DNA from: Carpediemonas membranifera
Lineage: Eukaryota > Fornicata
DNA length: 64,000 nucleotides
Assembly (NCBI GenBank): GCA_019828565.1
Contig: JAHDYR010000001.1
Span: forward strand, 248,001 to 312,000
Direction: 5' to 3'
The translations under genes were made by a program, and so were the position numbers. Of this stretch, positions 9,139-18,012 are shown one piece after another; the first letter of the stretch is position 1; each line of letters opens with the position of its first letter. The notes under the pieces were generated by a model, which made no database searches, was not told the origin of the DNA, and saw nothing but the letters and a program-made list of their open reading frames with translations.

Positions 9139-9759
9139 TCACACGAACGGGATACCCGACCATGTCCGCTTGGCGTACGCCGCATACTGATGCCCGAAGA
9201 ACTGCCTGAGGTACACTTCTTCATACGGAATCCTGTTGGCAAAGAACTTCCAGGAGACGAAAGCATACGCAATGAAAGAGACTGGGTTGCATAGTATGAT
9301 CTGGGACGCCACAGAGAACAAGAACCAGCCCATGTAGGCGGGGTGCCGGCAGATGGCGTAGAAGCCGGTCGTGACCAAGGCATGGTCGTCGCGTTTCTTC
9401 GTGGAGATCAAATGGGTGAATCCAGTGGTGTTCTGTAGCATGGCACCGAATCTGATGAGAAGGCCGGTGCAGGCGGCAAGGATGCCGACGTACGACAGCG
9501 GGAGGAGGCGTAAGGTCAGTGAACGGAAGAAGTAGGCCTCGATGAAGAATTCGGAGAAGCCCACAGTCATTGCAATGGCGTATGGCTTGGATATTAGGAA
9601 AGAAACCCAGCCGAACTCGCGCCTATTGGTGAGAAACGCGTATGAGGCCTCAAAAGTGTGGTAGAAAAGGAGAAGGGAAAAAAGAATTAAAGGAGGTGAA
9701 TACCACGATGAAATAAGCTGTAAGAACGTTGAAATAAGCGTGCGTGATGCCTCGTCCAT
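9139..9759 (-). CDS. ICMT: Protein-S-isoprenylcysteine O-methyltransferase
   Basis: The 206-residue protein is a polytopic membrane enzyme of the ICMT family. It has hydrophobic spans around residues 17-37, 50-70, 75-95 and 137-160. The hallmark C-terminal region reads TTGFYAICRHPAYMGWF, then IPYEEVYLRQFFGHQYAAY and a final SGIPF. The RHP-x-Y and E-E residues form the S-adenosylmethionine/substrate site known in the family. It methylates the C-terminal prenylcysteine of CaaX proteins such as Ras/Rab-type GTPases at the ER. It is transcribed divergently from ZMYND12 across a 163-bp gap. Confidence 0.92.
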   Translation of the reverse strand: MDEASRTLISTFLQLISSWYSPPLILFSLLLFYHTFEASYAFLTNRREFGWVSFLISKPYAIAMTVGFSEFFIEAYFFRSLTLRLLPLSYVGILAACTGLLIRFGAMLQNTTGFTHLISTKKRDDHALVTTGFYAICRHPAYMGWFLFSVASQIILCNPVSFIAYAFVSWKFFANRIPYEEVYLRQFFGHQYAAYAKRTWSGIPFV

Positions 9760-9897
9760 TGATATTGCCGCTTCGGTCCTTTCTTGCGACTCGGGCGGAG
9801 TTTTGATCGAAATTCCCTCAGGCTACTGGCGACAGGGGTTGCCGAGTCCCTTATCTGTGGCGATACTGACACCTGACGAAGCAACGACAAGTTACCC

Positions 9898-9905
9898 TAA
9901 AATGC
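9898..9905 (+). promoter_or_regulatory. TAAAATGC start-proximal element of ZMYND12
   Basis: The element lies 18 nt before the chosen start codon of the ZMYND12 homologue. It overlaps an upstream in-frame ATG at 9902. If the element marks the transcription start, that ATG would not be in the mRNA, which supports the ATG at 9923. Confidence 0.5.
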
Positions 9906-9922
9906 GAAAAATTGAAATCGAA

Positions 9923-11018
9923 ATGCTGCTGAACTCGTTGGCAGCGCCAAAAGGTGTCAAATATCACTGCGAACTATGCGGTAAGCAAGCCACGCTTATG
10001 TGCCCGAACTGCCGTACCGTCTGCTATTGGTTCGTTATTTCCAGCATTCTTACCAAGCACAGAGGCCCACAGAGACATAGACGAGGTCTCAATTCACAAG
10101 AAGATCTGCGGCCTCATCCAGGAACTTCAATCTGAGAAGGAAGTCTTTGGCTCCGCACAGCAGCGGCAGCAGCACCAGGAGCGGATGAACATGCTTCGGA
10201 AACGGATCGTAGACATCGGTGTAGAGCAAGCCACCGCCGCCCTGTCCCGCCAAGAGTACCAGCGGGCCATCCCAGCAGCCCTACAGGCCTTGAAATATCA
10301 GAAAGAGCTCGATAGCAATGACAGGTCGATCGTCACCCCCTACCTTCTCCTCGGTGAGGCTCACACCGGCCTGGGCAAACTCCAACGAGCAGAGGAGTTC
10401 CTTTCATTTGCCAAGTGGGTCCTGATCTCCTGCGAGGAGACTGGCGAGTCCCGATCCCAAGCCATCATCGCCCTTCGAGGCAGACTCCACCGTCAGTTCG
10501 GCAAGCTCTTCCTCTTCCAAGACAGGTTCGGCGAGGCTGAGGCTGAGTTCGCGGCAGACGCATACTACTCTGGGCTGGCTACCGGGCCCGAGTCTCCAGA
10601 GGCAGCCCAGTGTTATTTCCATATGGGAAACCTCTTTTACCTTAGAAAGCAGCGTCAGGTGGCTTTCCAGTTTTATGACAAGATTGTAGAGATTTGGCAG
10701 TCGTATCTTCGCGATCTTGTGGTCGCTGGGACACTTACTGGGCACGAGACACCGGGCTTTGCCTCGGAAACCAAGGAAATGTTCATGAAGCTTGAAACAG
10801 TGTACAACCAGAATTGCGGCCAGAACCATTCATCCACAGGCTTCCTCCAGCTCACCATTGCTCTCTTCATGTGCACTCTGGGTCAAGAGCACGTGTCGGA
10901 TGCCTTGGATCGTGTCGGGCAGGCGCATGATATCTTCCTCCAGAGTTTTGGTCAGGACCACCCGGCGACACGCGATGCCGCTAACCTGAGGGTGGCGCTT
11001 ACTCAGAGCCAGGTGTAG
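9923..11018 (+). CDS. ZMYND12: ZMYND12 homologue, MYND finger plus TPR-like helices (axonemal)
   Basis: Two exons (9923-10029 and 10058-11018) give 355 residues once a 28-nt intron is removed. The N-terminal LAAPKG and the MYND zinc finger follow human ZMYND12 residue for residue in spacing. They read CELC, CPNC, VCYC across the splice, then H-x8-H-x3-C ending SIHKKIC. The rest is TPR-like helical repeats, including AIPAALQALKYQKEL, YLLLGEAHTGLGKLQRAEEFL and YFHMGNLFYLRKQRQVA. In animals ZMYND12 is an axonemal protein linked to TTC29, so this implies a motile flagellum. Without splicing the MYND finger is broken, so intron and identity support each other. Confidence 0.9.
10030..10057 (+). other. 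28-nt spliceosomal intron in ZMYND12
   Basis: The donor is GTTCGT and the 3' end is CATTCTTACCAAG. Removing 28 nt joins TG to C and restores the sixth MYND cysteine in the correct frame. The branch-like TTAC abuts the acceptor. Confidence 0.88.
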
Positions 11019-11182
11019 AGGAGTGAGTGTATGCCCTTGTTGTAAATGATCTTGCTGGACAATGCTGGGGAAGAGAGTTGTCCTTCACCGTGGATCCTGG
11101 CTACTTGATGGTAGTTCGGTGGATCAGATATACACCGCATGATGACTGTGGGTCGGCCTGATACAGTCTGCGCGTCGTGACG

Positions 11183-11201
11183 CAAAACTGCGCGACTGTG
11201 G
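11183..11201 (+). promoter_or_regulatory. Promoter elements of eEF1B-gamma
   Basis: CAAAACTGCGCG (from 11183) overlaps CGACTGTGG (11193-11201), ending 18 bp before the ATG at 11219. This is the one start where both recurrent motifs sit together. Confidence 0.5.
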
Positions 11202-11218
11202 ACTGATGACATGTAGCA

Positions 11219-12406
11219 ATGAAGCTGATAGCAGAACGGCACAATCCGTTCGTGAAGTACGTGGAGTTCGTCGCAAGGTACTGTGAGATCACTTTTGAGA
11301 TCGAATACATCACTACAACACAATCTTCCGTCTTGAAGCGAAAGAATCCTCTTTCCCGCCTCCCAGTGCTCGAACTCGACAGTATCCACCCAATTTTTGA
11401 GTCAGACAACATAGTGATGGCTCTTGCGGAGATGAAACCCGAACTTAACCTCCTCGGCATCGATTTCTTCACCCGTTGCCAGGTTCGCCAATGGCTCTTC
11501 GCCATCTCCCTCGATCTCGACACCAAGATGTGGCCATGGCTTGGTCCAATGCTAGGCATTGTCCCTTTCAATGGCGCTGTGGTCAGCCAAGCAAGGAGCG
11601 AGTCGATTCAGTTCCTCACCACCGTCAACGAACATCTGGAGCAGAACACGTTCGTAGCAGGACAGAGGCTGAGTCTGGCAGACTTCGCGCTGCTTGGGAT
11701 AGTCGATGTCTATTTCCGACACCTCCTTGACGCTAAAGTGCGAAGTCTTTTCCCGGCTGTCATCCGCCACCACCGCATGATGTCATCCCTCCAAGCCTAT
11801 GACGAGATCTACGGCGACGTCAAGCTATGCGACAAGCCGCCCCAGCCTCCTCGCAAAGCCCCCTTCCAGAAACCGAAGCCGCCGCCGCCTGTGCACCGAA
11901 CGAACGAGTATCTCTCCCGCCTGCCCAAGCCGGCATTCACGTTGGAAGAGTGGAAGAAGATTTATGAGGAGAAGAAGGGCTCGGACGAGGCGGTAATGTG
12001 GCTATGGGCCCACCTCCGGCCTGGTGACTACTCCTTCTGGAAGTGCATCTATCGCTACTACGACGAGCTCGAGGTTGGGTACAAAACTGCGAACCGGTGT
12101 GCCAGTTTCTTGGAAGAATGCGAGGTGATTAGGCCCATGGCATTCGGGGAGATGGTCATCACCAAGGATCAGAGGAAGCCATACTTCAACATGTTCGGTG
12201 TGTTCATGATTAGAGGGCCAGATATCCTGCCGGAGTTTGAGAAGGGGAACGTTCATCAGCTCTCGATTGCAAAGGACTTTGACTTCACCGAGTTGAAAAT
12301 CGACTCTGAGTTTGATCGGAAAATGATTAGTGATGTGTTCTCGTGGTCGAGCGACGATAACTTCGGTGGCCTGGGTGTGTTTGAGGAGGGAAACGAGCTT
12401 AATTAA
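11219..12406 (+). CDS. EEF1G: Translation elongation factor eEF1B gamma
   Basis: The 395-residue protein has the standard layout. A thioredoxin-like GST N-domain (about 1-80, with NPLSRLPVLEL) precedes an alpha-helical GST C-domain (about 85-200, with NTFVAGQRLSLADFALLGIV). A Pro/Lys-rich linker follows (KPPQPPRKAPFQKPKPPPP, about 206-224). The EF1G domain (about 235-395) contains NEYLSRLPKPAFTLEEWKK, GDYSFWKCIYRYYDE, TANRCASFLEECEVIRPMAF and a terminal WSSDDNFGGLGVF. It is a structural subunit of the complex that recharges eEF1A with GTP. The mutual agreement of these segments makes the identity secure. Confidence 0.95.
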   Translation: MKLIAERHNPFVKYVEFVARYCEITFEIEYITTTQSSVLKRKNPLSRLPVLELDSIHPIFESDNIVMALAEMKPELNLLGIDFFTRCQVRQWLFAISLDLDTKMWPWLGPMLGIVPFNGAVVSQARSESIQFLTTVNEHLEQNTFVAGQRLSLADFALLGIVDVYFRHLLDAKVRSLFPAVIRHHRMMSSLQAYDEIYGDVKLCDKPPQPPRKAPFQKPKPPPPVHRTNEYLSRLPKPAFTLEEWKKIYEEKKGSDEAVMWLWAHLRPGDYSFWKCIYRYYDELEVGYKTANRCASFLEECEVIRPMAFGEMVITKDQRKPYFNMFGVFMIRGPDILPEFEKGNVHQLSIAKDFDFTELKIDSEFDRKMISDVFSWSSDDNFGGLGVFEEGNELN

Positions 12407-12604
12407 GGTAAAGATGGAATTGTAGACAGGGGCACAATTGAACCAATGGTGCGCAGGGTGGAACGAAAAGAAGGCGGTGAAATATAAAGTATTGCTGTGG
12501 ATAGGTAACTAGATCCGGCGGCATCTGTTGTGTTTTCTCGGTCGACTCGGCAAGCCTTGTCCGGCAGGTGGGCTTTCGCAGTTTTGGACAACGGCATTTT
12601 CTCA

Positions 12605-13420
12605 ATGTCGAGCCAAAGTATCTCCAAAAAGCAACTTAGTGTCGGCAAGAGCATAGGGAAAGGCTTTTTCGGTCAGGTATCAGCAGGGACGTATAAGGCG
12701 CCCGATGGGAAGAAGTATGACGTCGCCATCAAGAAAATCCCAAAATCCACAGCCGAAGAAGACATACAGCTCTTCCACAGAGAGATTGAGTGCATGCTAG
12801 CGATGAACATTCCAGAAGTCGTCCGATTCCACGGCTCCTACGAAGGATCCACGCACTTTTATCTAGTCTTCGAACTTATGGAAACAGATCTCGCCAAGCT
12901 CATCGCCAAGGAGGCCCTGTCTTGGGCTGACCGTATAGACATGGTAATATCGCTAGTGAAGGCTGTTTCATACATGCATGCACACAGTATGATTCATAGA
13001 GACATTAAGGGAGAAAACGTCCTCGTGAAATCTGTAGACGGCAAATGGCAAGCGAAACTCGCTGATCTCGGCCTGTCAAGAGTATATGACCCCAACAAGA
13101 CCCTCACTATCGCCCGTGGTACCACTTTCTGGATGGCGCCCGAGGTAATCATGACAAATCGCTACGGTCCGTCCGCAGATATATTCAGCGTCGGCATGAC
13201 GATCGCAGAGATCATCATGCGGCGGACACCCGACCCCAAGGATCTGCCGCGACTCAATTCCTTCCTGGTGGACGGCAGTAAGCTTGATGAAGTGTTTCCT
13301 GACGACACGCCGGCCGACCTCAAAGAGATCGTACGGTCGTGTTGTTGCACTGAGCCTGACAAGCGACCGACCGCGATGGAGCTTCAGAAGCGCCTAGAAG
13401 CGCTCCGAGCCACTCTTTAA
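12605..13420 (+). CDS. Small stand-alone protein kinase
   Basis: The 271-residue protein is little more than a kinase domain. It has the glycine loop GKGFFGQV, lysine in VAIKKI, an alpha-C glutamate near REIECM, HRDIKGEN, ADLGLSR (DLG in place of DFG), GTTFWMAPE and a C-lobe ending in CCTEPDKRPTAMEL. The catalytic lysine, HRD aspartate and DLG aspartate are kept, so activity is plausible. The motifs fit a TKL- or STE-like kinase but I cannot place the subfamily. The frame is open from 12530, but kinase similarity begins after the ATG at 12605. GCAGTTTT (12578) and GCATTTT (12594) lie just upstream. Confidence 0.85.
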   Translation: MSSQSISKKQLSVGKSIGKGFFGQVSAGTYKAPDGKKYDVAIKKIPKSTAEEDIQLFHREIECMLAMNIPEVVRFHGSYEGSTHFYLVFELMETDLAKLIAKEALSWADRIDMVISLVKAVSYMHAHSMIHRDIKGENVLVKSVDGKWQAKLADLGLSRVYDPNKTLTIARGTTFWMAPEVIMTNRYGPSADIFSVGMTIAEIIMRRTPDPKDLPRLNSFLVDGSKLDEVFPDDTPADLKEIVRSCCCTEPDKRPTAMELQKRLEALRATL

Positions 13421-13491
13421 CTCGTGTGAGCAGTTTTCCACGTTTTTGCATAAGAAGTGCAGTTTCGAGGAAGCCGTGGTAAAAGAAAAGT

Positions 13492-14006
13492 TTATTCAGC
13501 CTTGTCGAGGTCCAACCTGCAGTCATAAGCGTCCTCTCCGTCGGCGTAGTACTTCTTTTCGACATTATGGACGGTAAAGCCCATAGTTTCGGTGTACAGG
13601 TGGCGTGCGGCCTTGTTTGATTCCCGGACGTGAAGGGAGCAGAACTTGGCTCCGAGGCCTCTCATCTCACGCGTAGCTTGGGTCATCAGCTTTGTAGCGA
13701 TGCCGTTACCGCGGCATGAGCGGAGGACGGCGACGCTTGTGATATGGCCATGGGTGACGGCATTGGGGGTAGTAGATGGGCCCTCGTCCTCGCTAGATAA
13801 GAATGGAACACGCATACATACAGCTTAGAAAGAACATAGCCGACTATACGGCCCTGGGGATCCTCGGCAACCCAGGAAAGCTCCGGCCAACACGTTCCGT
13901 GATAGATGTAGAACTTCATGTGATAATTCTCTGGCAAACAGTAGAGATTGCTCTTTTGCATTCCAAGATAGTCAGACATTGTCCCTCGCCTGATTGTGAT
14001 GACCAT
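13492..14006 (-). CDS. NAA10: N-alpha-acetyltransferase 10, catalytic subunit of NatA
   Basis: Two exons (14006-13822 and 13792-13492) give 161 residues after removal of a 29-nt intron. The GNAT fold follows NAA10 closely. SNLYCLPENYHMKFYIYHG, then AEDPQGRIVGYVLSKLEDE spanning the splice, HGHITSVAVLRSCRGNGIATKLM with the R/Q-x-x-G-x-G/A acetyl-CoA loop, SLHVRESNKAARHLY and KYYADGEDAY are all present. NAA10 acetylates protein N-termini co-translationally at the ribosome with NAA15. An AATAAA overlaps the stop codon (TGAATAAAC in gene sense). The start at 14006 aligns with the family N-terminus. Confidence 0.95.
13793..13821 (-). other. 29-nt intron in NAA10
   Basis: In gene sense the donor is GTATGT and the 3' end is CATTCTTATCTAG. 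Splicing restores the frame in the middle of a region conserved in NAA10. Confidence 0.92.
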
Positions 14007-14074
14007 TTCCGCTCTCAAGGTTCCCACAACGAAGAAAAACATGAGTTCACATAACTCACATAAATCCGCAATAT

Positions 14075-15802
14075 TTACTCGAGATCGTCCAGATCGACGT
14101 CATCCAGGTCGCCCTCACTGTTTTCCGTCGCTCCGTCCTCAGCGTCGCTCTCCTCATCGCTGTCGCTGTCATCCTGAATCAAAGCCATCGGCGTCTCATC
14201 AACCGCGTCGCCAATGCTCATCCTGCTAGTAATAAGCTCCAGCCTACCAGCCAACCGTGCGAACGAATCAGCGTGCTGTGTTCTCTGCTCGATGATGGCG
14301 TAGAGGGGCCCGACCACATCAGCGACGGCCTGGTGCCCGCTGAGAGCCGCAGCATGACAGATAAGAACACCAGAGATCCAGGGAACAAGCAGCGGGGCTC
14401 TACGAGGCTGCTCATCGAGCAGACTGATGAGTTGGCGGATGAACTCGACGGCATCTTGAGGGGTCAGGCCAGCCACGGTGCTCCTGATGAAGCGGGGCTG
14501 GCAGTTCTGGAGGATCAGGTCCCGGTTGGTCTGGTCTTTGTTGGTCAACGCCTGGTGAAGGAGCTCGTGGAGACCAATGTCTTCGGTGCCTTCGATGTTG
14601 CTCTGGACGGCCGCCAGACGCTCGGCGAGTGTGCTTCTGGACATACCGGGGAGAACGGCGTCTGCCATGCCGGCCTGGACCTTCCTTGCGGCCCCAGTCT
14701 CGACCTGGGTGGTCGGCTCGACCAGCACGGACTGAAGCGCCGCAGAATCAGGCTTAGAAGCGTCTATGACTGCGGCGCCTGTGTTCGCGGCCGACCCGAG
14801 TGTGACGACGACTCTAGACCCAGATCTGTGGGTCAGCCCGATGACTGGACAATCTGCGGTGATCGGGGTGGGTGTGACCATGGCGGTGGTGTACTCAGCC
14901 TCCACAGCCTTCTTGCGGCCCCTACCCCGTGTGGCCTTGGTCACCTTGCCGATTTGAACAGCGGTAGTGGTGGCTGCGGCGACGTAGAGGATCGTGGCCG
15001 TGGGGGCGAGGGCCAGGTGCTTGATGTCGGACTGAGCGCCCACGCCGAGGGTGTAGGAGAGTGATCCGACGGGTGTGACCGTGCTGGGTGTGGCAGGGTC
15101 GAGCTTGAAGAGCTGGAGGGCGTTGGCCTGCTGGGCGGCAATGACGGGTGCACCGTCGAACTGGACAACATCTACGAGTGTGCCGCGCACCTTGCTGAGT
15201 ACATGCGCCGCGCCGTCCACTGTGTGGAGTGTGACCGCGCTGTTTCTCTTGCTCGTGGTGAAGAGGCCGAGCTCGGTCACAAGCATCGAGCCTGGGGCGT
15301 CCACGCGAGACACGGTGTGGATGGGCTCCAGGGGAGACTCTGTGAAGGCTGCAGGCAGGGGAAAGAGGTCGAGCTGGCCCTTCTGGCCGGAACCGTGGTG
15401 GACGGCGACGTGGTTGTCTCCGATGGCGACGGCGTTGACTTTCGCGGTTACTGCAAGGGGCTGAGCAATCTCTGCACCTTTTCTGACAATGTACGCGGTG
15501 TTATGCCTCGTCTCGGTGCTGGGCTCGACGCCAACGATGACAGTGGCGATGGGTTCAGTAAAAGTCGTGGAAGTGGTCGCTTTCCGCTTCTTGCCAGCGG
15601 TCGAGCTGGTAGTAGCATTCTGGCCAATGCAACGAAGAGCTGTTTGTACAATCGGGGTTTTGAAGGCATAGAGCTCCTCCGCATTGAAAACAGAGGAATG
15701 CTCGGACAAATCCCGTTCACAAAGCTGCAGCCTATCACCAAGACCTATAACACATCTCCACATCGTGGAAACATCAACAGAAATGCCGTCAGTAGCCTTC
15801 AT
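14075..15802 (-). CDS. WDR43: UTP5/WDR43-like small-subunit processome protein
   Basis: The 575-residue protein has a weakly marked beta-propeller region (about 1-330) followed by an alpha-helical Utp12-type domain near 395-500 (TLAERLAAVQSN, LHELLHQAL, LILQNCQPRFIRSTVAGLTPQDA, FIRQLISLL, WISGVLI). It ends in a long Asp/Glu tail. That order and the acidic tail fit UTP5/WDR43, a nucleolar t-UTP protein for early 18S rRNA processing. Other Utp12-domain proteins (UTP12, UTP13, UTP21) are larger, so UTP5 is my best guess. The frame is open to 15937. I chose 15802 because a forward TAAACTGCACC element (plus-strand 15821-15828) lies 18 nt upstream of it. Confidence 0.65.
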   Translation of the reverse strand: MKATDGISVDVSTMWRCVIGLGDRLQLCERDLSEHSSVFNAEELYAFKTPIVQTALRCIGQNATTSSTAGKKRKATTSTTFTEPIATVIVGVEPSTETRHNTAYIVRKGAEIAQPLAVTAKVNAVAIGDNHVAVHHGSGQKGQLDLFPLPAAFTESPLEPIHTVSRVDAPGSMLVTELGLFTTSKRNSAVTLHTVDGAAHVLSKVRGTLVDVVQFDGAPVIAAQQANALQLFKLDPATPSTVTPVGSLSYTLGVGAQSDIKHLALAPTATILYVAAATTTAVQIGKVTKATRGRGRKKAVEAEYTTAMVTPTPITADCPVIGLTHRSGSRVVVTLGSAANTGAAVIDASKPDSAALQSVLVEPTTQVETGAARKVQAGMADAVLPGMSRSTLAERLAAVQSNIEGTEDIGLHELLHQALTNKDQTNRDLILQNCQPRFIRSTVAGLTPQDAVEFIRQLISLLDEQPRRAPLLVPWISGVLICHAAALSGHQAVADVVGPLYAIIEQRTQHADSFARLAGRLELITSRMSIGDAVDETPMALIQDDSDSDEESDAEDGATENSEGDLDDVDLDDLE

Positions 15803-16174
15803 CGACGCTGAGCTCAAGGTGCAGTTTATGTATCGAACGTGGAACCGACCTGCCCTGTCCTTTCCGTGTATGGCGGAGAGCAATATCAACCCATCTGGCT
15901 GTCCTGAGTATCCATTATTACCGCACTGCTTGGTCATAATCCGATCACCATGACTCAGGAAAACTGCAAGACATCTTTACCGGGCACTCTCATCGCACCA
16001 TACCATCATGTCCTATTGCGAGTAACCTCACCAACCACTGATTTCACCATCATATCCTCGCTACGACCTTGTGCGCGGGCCAGCCGATGCCCAGGATTCC
16101 GCTCCAGCAAACTGCTCAGCTGGTGTCGATATACCATAAAGCGCATACTATAACGGTAGTAGTATCACTGTCCT
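15803..16174. other. Intergenic, UTP5 upstream region
   Basis: This 372-bp gap holds the TAAACTGC element of UTP5 (minus-strand sense, 15821-15828) and the 3' flank of the TAF12-like gene. I see no gene, repeat or RNA in the rest. Confidence 0.4.
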
Positions 16175-16513
16175 CTATATTGCGCTGTGTTTCACGGCCT
16201 GTACTCTCGTCTCATGGAGCTGGGACGGGTGCATTTGGGACGAAGGGAGAGGGCGCGGCGGGTGGTTGATGCAGATGCCAAAGAAGTCCTCTAGTACCGG
16301 ATAAACATCGTCGCATTTGAGATCATCGCGTCCGCTAATGCTTTTGTACTGCTGAGCCTGTTGTACGAGCGTTTCGACGAAATCAGCAGCAAGGTCCTTC
16401 AGAAAATCCATTCCGTTACGTTCAATAGAACCTTCTACACCATGTGCTTGCAATAGCATCATCAGATCTTCATCGCGGAACTCTATCTGGCGGCCAGTGA
16501 ATGGTGTCGCCAT
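16175..16513 (-). CDS. Histone-fold protein, TAF12-like
   Basis: The 112-residue protein has a predicted histone fold across residues 14-85: RDEDLMMLLQAHGVEG, then NGMDFLKDLAADFVETLVQQAQQY and DDLKCDDVYPVLEDFFGI. The LADDFV-like second helix and the D-L-K-x-x-D-V motif before the third helix resemble TAF12, a TFIID/SAGA subunit that pairs with TAF4. TAF10, TAF13 or NF-Y subunits are alternatives I cannot exclude by eye. A CTAAGCTGCGAA variant of the start element ends directly before the ATG. A TATAAACA box lies about 60-70 bp upstream inside the dispersed repeat. Confidence 0.55.
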   Translation of the reverse strand: MATPFTGRQIEFRDEDLMMLLQAHGVEGSIERNGMDFLKDLAADFVETLVQQAQQYKSISGRDDLKCDDVYPVLEDFFGICINHPPRPLPSSQMHPSQLHETRVQAVKHSAI

Positions 16514-16545
16514 TTCGCAGCTTAGCCGCGGCAGCGAGTTCGGTG

Positions 16546-16828
16546 TGTGCTATTGAAGGGTCAAACAATGTGTTTATACTGCGCAACACTGCCCTGTCTG
16601 CCTCCTACTCACGACTGTGGCGTTCTCTTGCCACTGGAAGATGAGCTCAGTGGCTCTCCGTTCAGTCGCACATTGTTCCCGCGTCTTCCAACATCATTCC
16701 AGTATCATCAATTGGCTAACCGCCAACATTCGTCTACGGACGGATGATGTTGTGCAGTTTGGCACTTTGATCGTTCCTTTCAGGCCCTGTCTGGGAGGTT
16801 CGAACAATGTGTTTATACTGCGCAACAC
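16546..16828 (-). repeat. Dispersed promoter-bearing repeat, copy A (283 bp)
   Basis: This segment is almost identical, in inverted orientation, to 43802-44082. By eye the differences are one substitution, one 1-nt indel and a 6-7-nt block at the distal box. It carries two direct copies of a sequence that reads TTGCGCAGTATAAACACATT in minus-strand sense (within 16561-16589 and 16799-16828). Each box is followed by a TAAANTGC-like element about 49-54 bp on: CAAAGTGCCAAACTGCAC after the distal box, CTAAGCTGCGAA outside the repeat after the proximal one. A CGACTGTGG lies at 16612-16620. It ends 33 bp before the TAF12-like start codon. Confidence 0.85.
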
Positions 16829-18012
16829 GGTGATTCCGGCCAAGGCGTAAATTGAAGTTACACAGTTCAAGACGTAGACTTCAATGGAACATTACTGTTT
16901 CCGAGTCAGGATCCGGTTCCGCAGGGTGGCTTGGCAGGACCTTGTAACCTTGGCAGGACACGCCGCACGTGTCGCCCGCCCAGAGGTATGTGACGTGACG
17001 TGAATTGGTCTCCGAGTGCCGATCAAGGCATCACTTGTGTACTTACCAAAGGTCAATCAATGCTTCTATACTGCTCAAATAGTCGGGTTGGCATGGCTTC
17101 ATTTCCGGGAAAGACTTGTTCCAGAACCACTTCGAGGCGCCCTCAGGCCTTTGTACCGACATGACAGCGGCATGCCTTTGTCAACTCGCCGTGCGGGTAG
17201 GGGCAGCTGGGTGGGTATTCATTAATAACTCCAAGGTCAAGTTTGTTGGCGATTGTCGACGTGGTCAGAGCAGATCCTGCTTACGTCGTGATCTGGTCAA
17301 GAGTGGTCTAATTGTTACTCTTAACACAATTCTCCCTTGTCAATTATCGATTGTGTGTGTGACATGTTGACACCAGATCATTTTGCTTCTGCTTCAACTA
17401 AATTACTAGGACGCGCACGGGGTGGGGAGTGGGGAGTATCAGGCAATGTCAACTGGGGGTCTTTCGATTCATTTAGGTCAACCCACACACACCAGAATAG
17501 AAATTCAGATTATGAACGCGATCAAACTTGCAGTTTTTGTTCTCCCTCTTAGTTGTTACTACGCTACAGTACCATGCCGTCACCCTACTGGCACTAGTGG
17601 TGCAACATTATGCCTCCAGAAAATGAAGTCGTCATTACCTATCGACATCCAATTCAAAGAATTGAGCAGAGATCAGTCTTAAGTTTAAGCGTAACAAATG
17701 CTTAAAAACAATCATAAAACACATTGCCAGACCCCTGATTAGCAAATATTTACTTCTCCCCTTGAATCAGTTTTCGCTTCTCTGAGCATGAACTTTCAGA
17801 CACAGCTAAAACCCTCATCATTTACCCCATCCGAACTTATGCCAATCAAACCCAACTCTTCATTTCTGCTCGACCATTGCGCCACAAAATTCTCAGTGGA
17901 AGATGCAGAGTCGACCCGACTCCAGTTTTTGCGCAAAACGCCAAAAAATTGCAGAGGTCCGACTAATTGGTTTGTTTATTGAGGTACATCCTTCAAATAC
18001 AAGCTACATACA
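16829..18012. other. Gene-free stretch of about 1.2 kb
   Basis: I found no supportable coding region. A degraded third copy of the repeat's box region lies at 17051-17080 (in reverse sense, AGCAGTATAGAAGCATTG). The 11-mer CTTGGCAGGAC occurs twice close together near 16929 and 16949. The AT content is higher from about 17330 to 17990. A non-coding RNA gene could be missed by eye. Confidence 0.4.
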
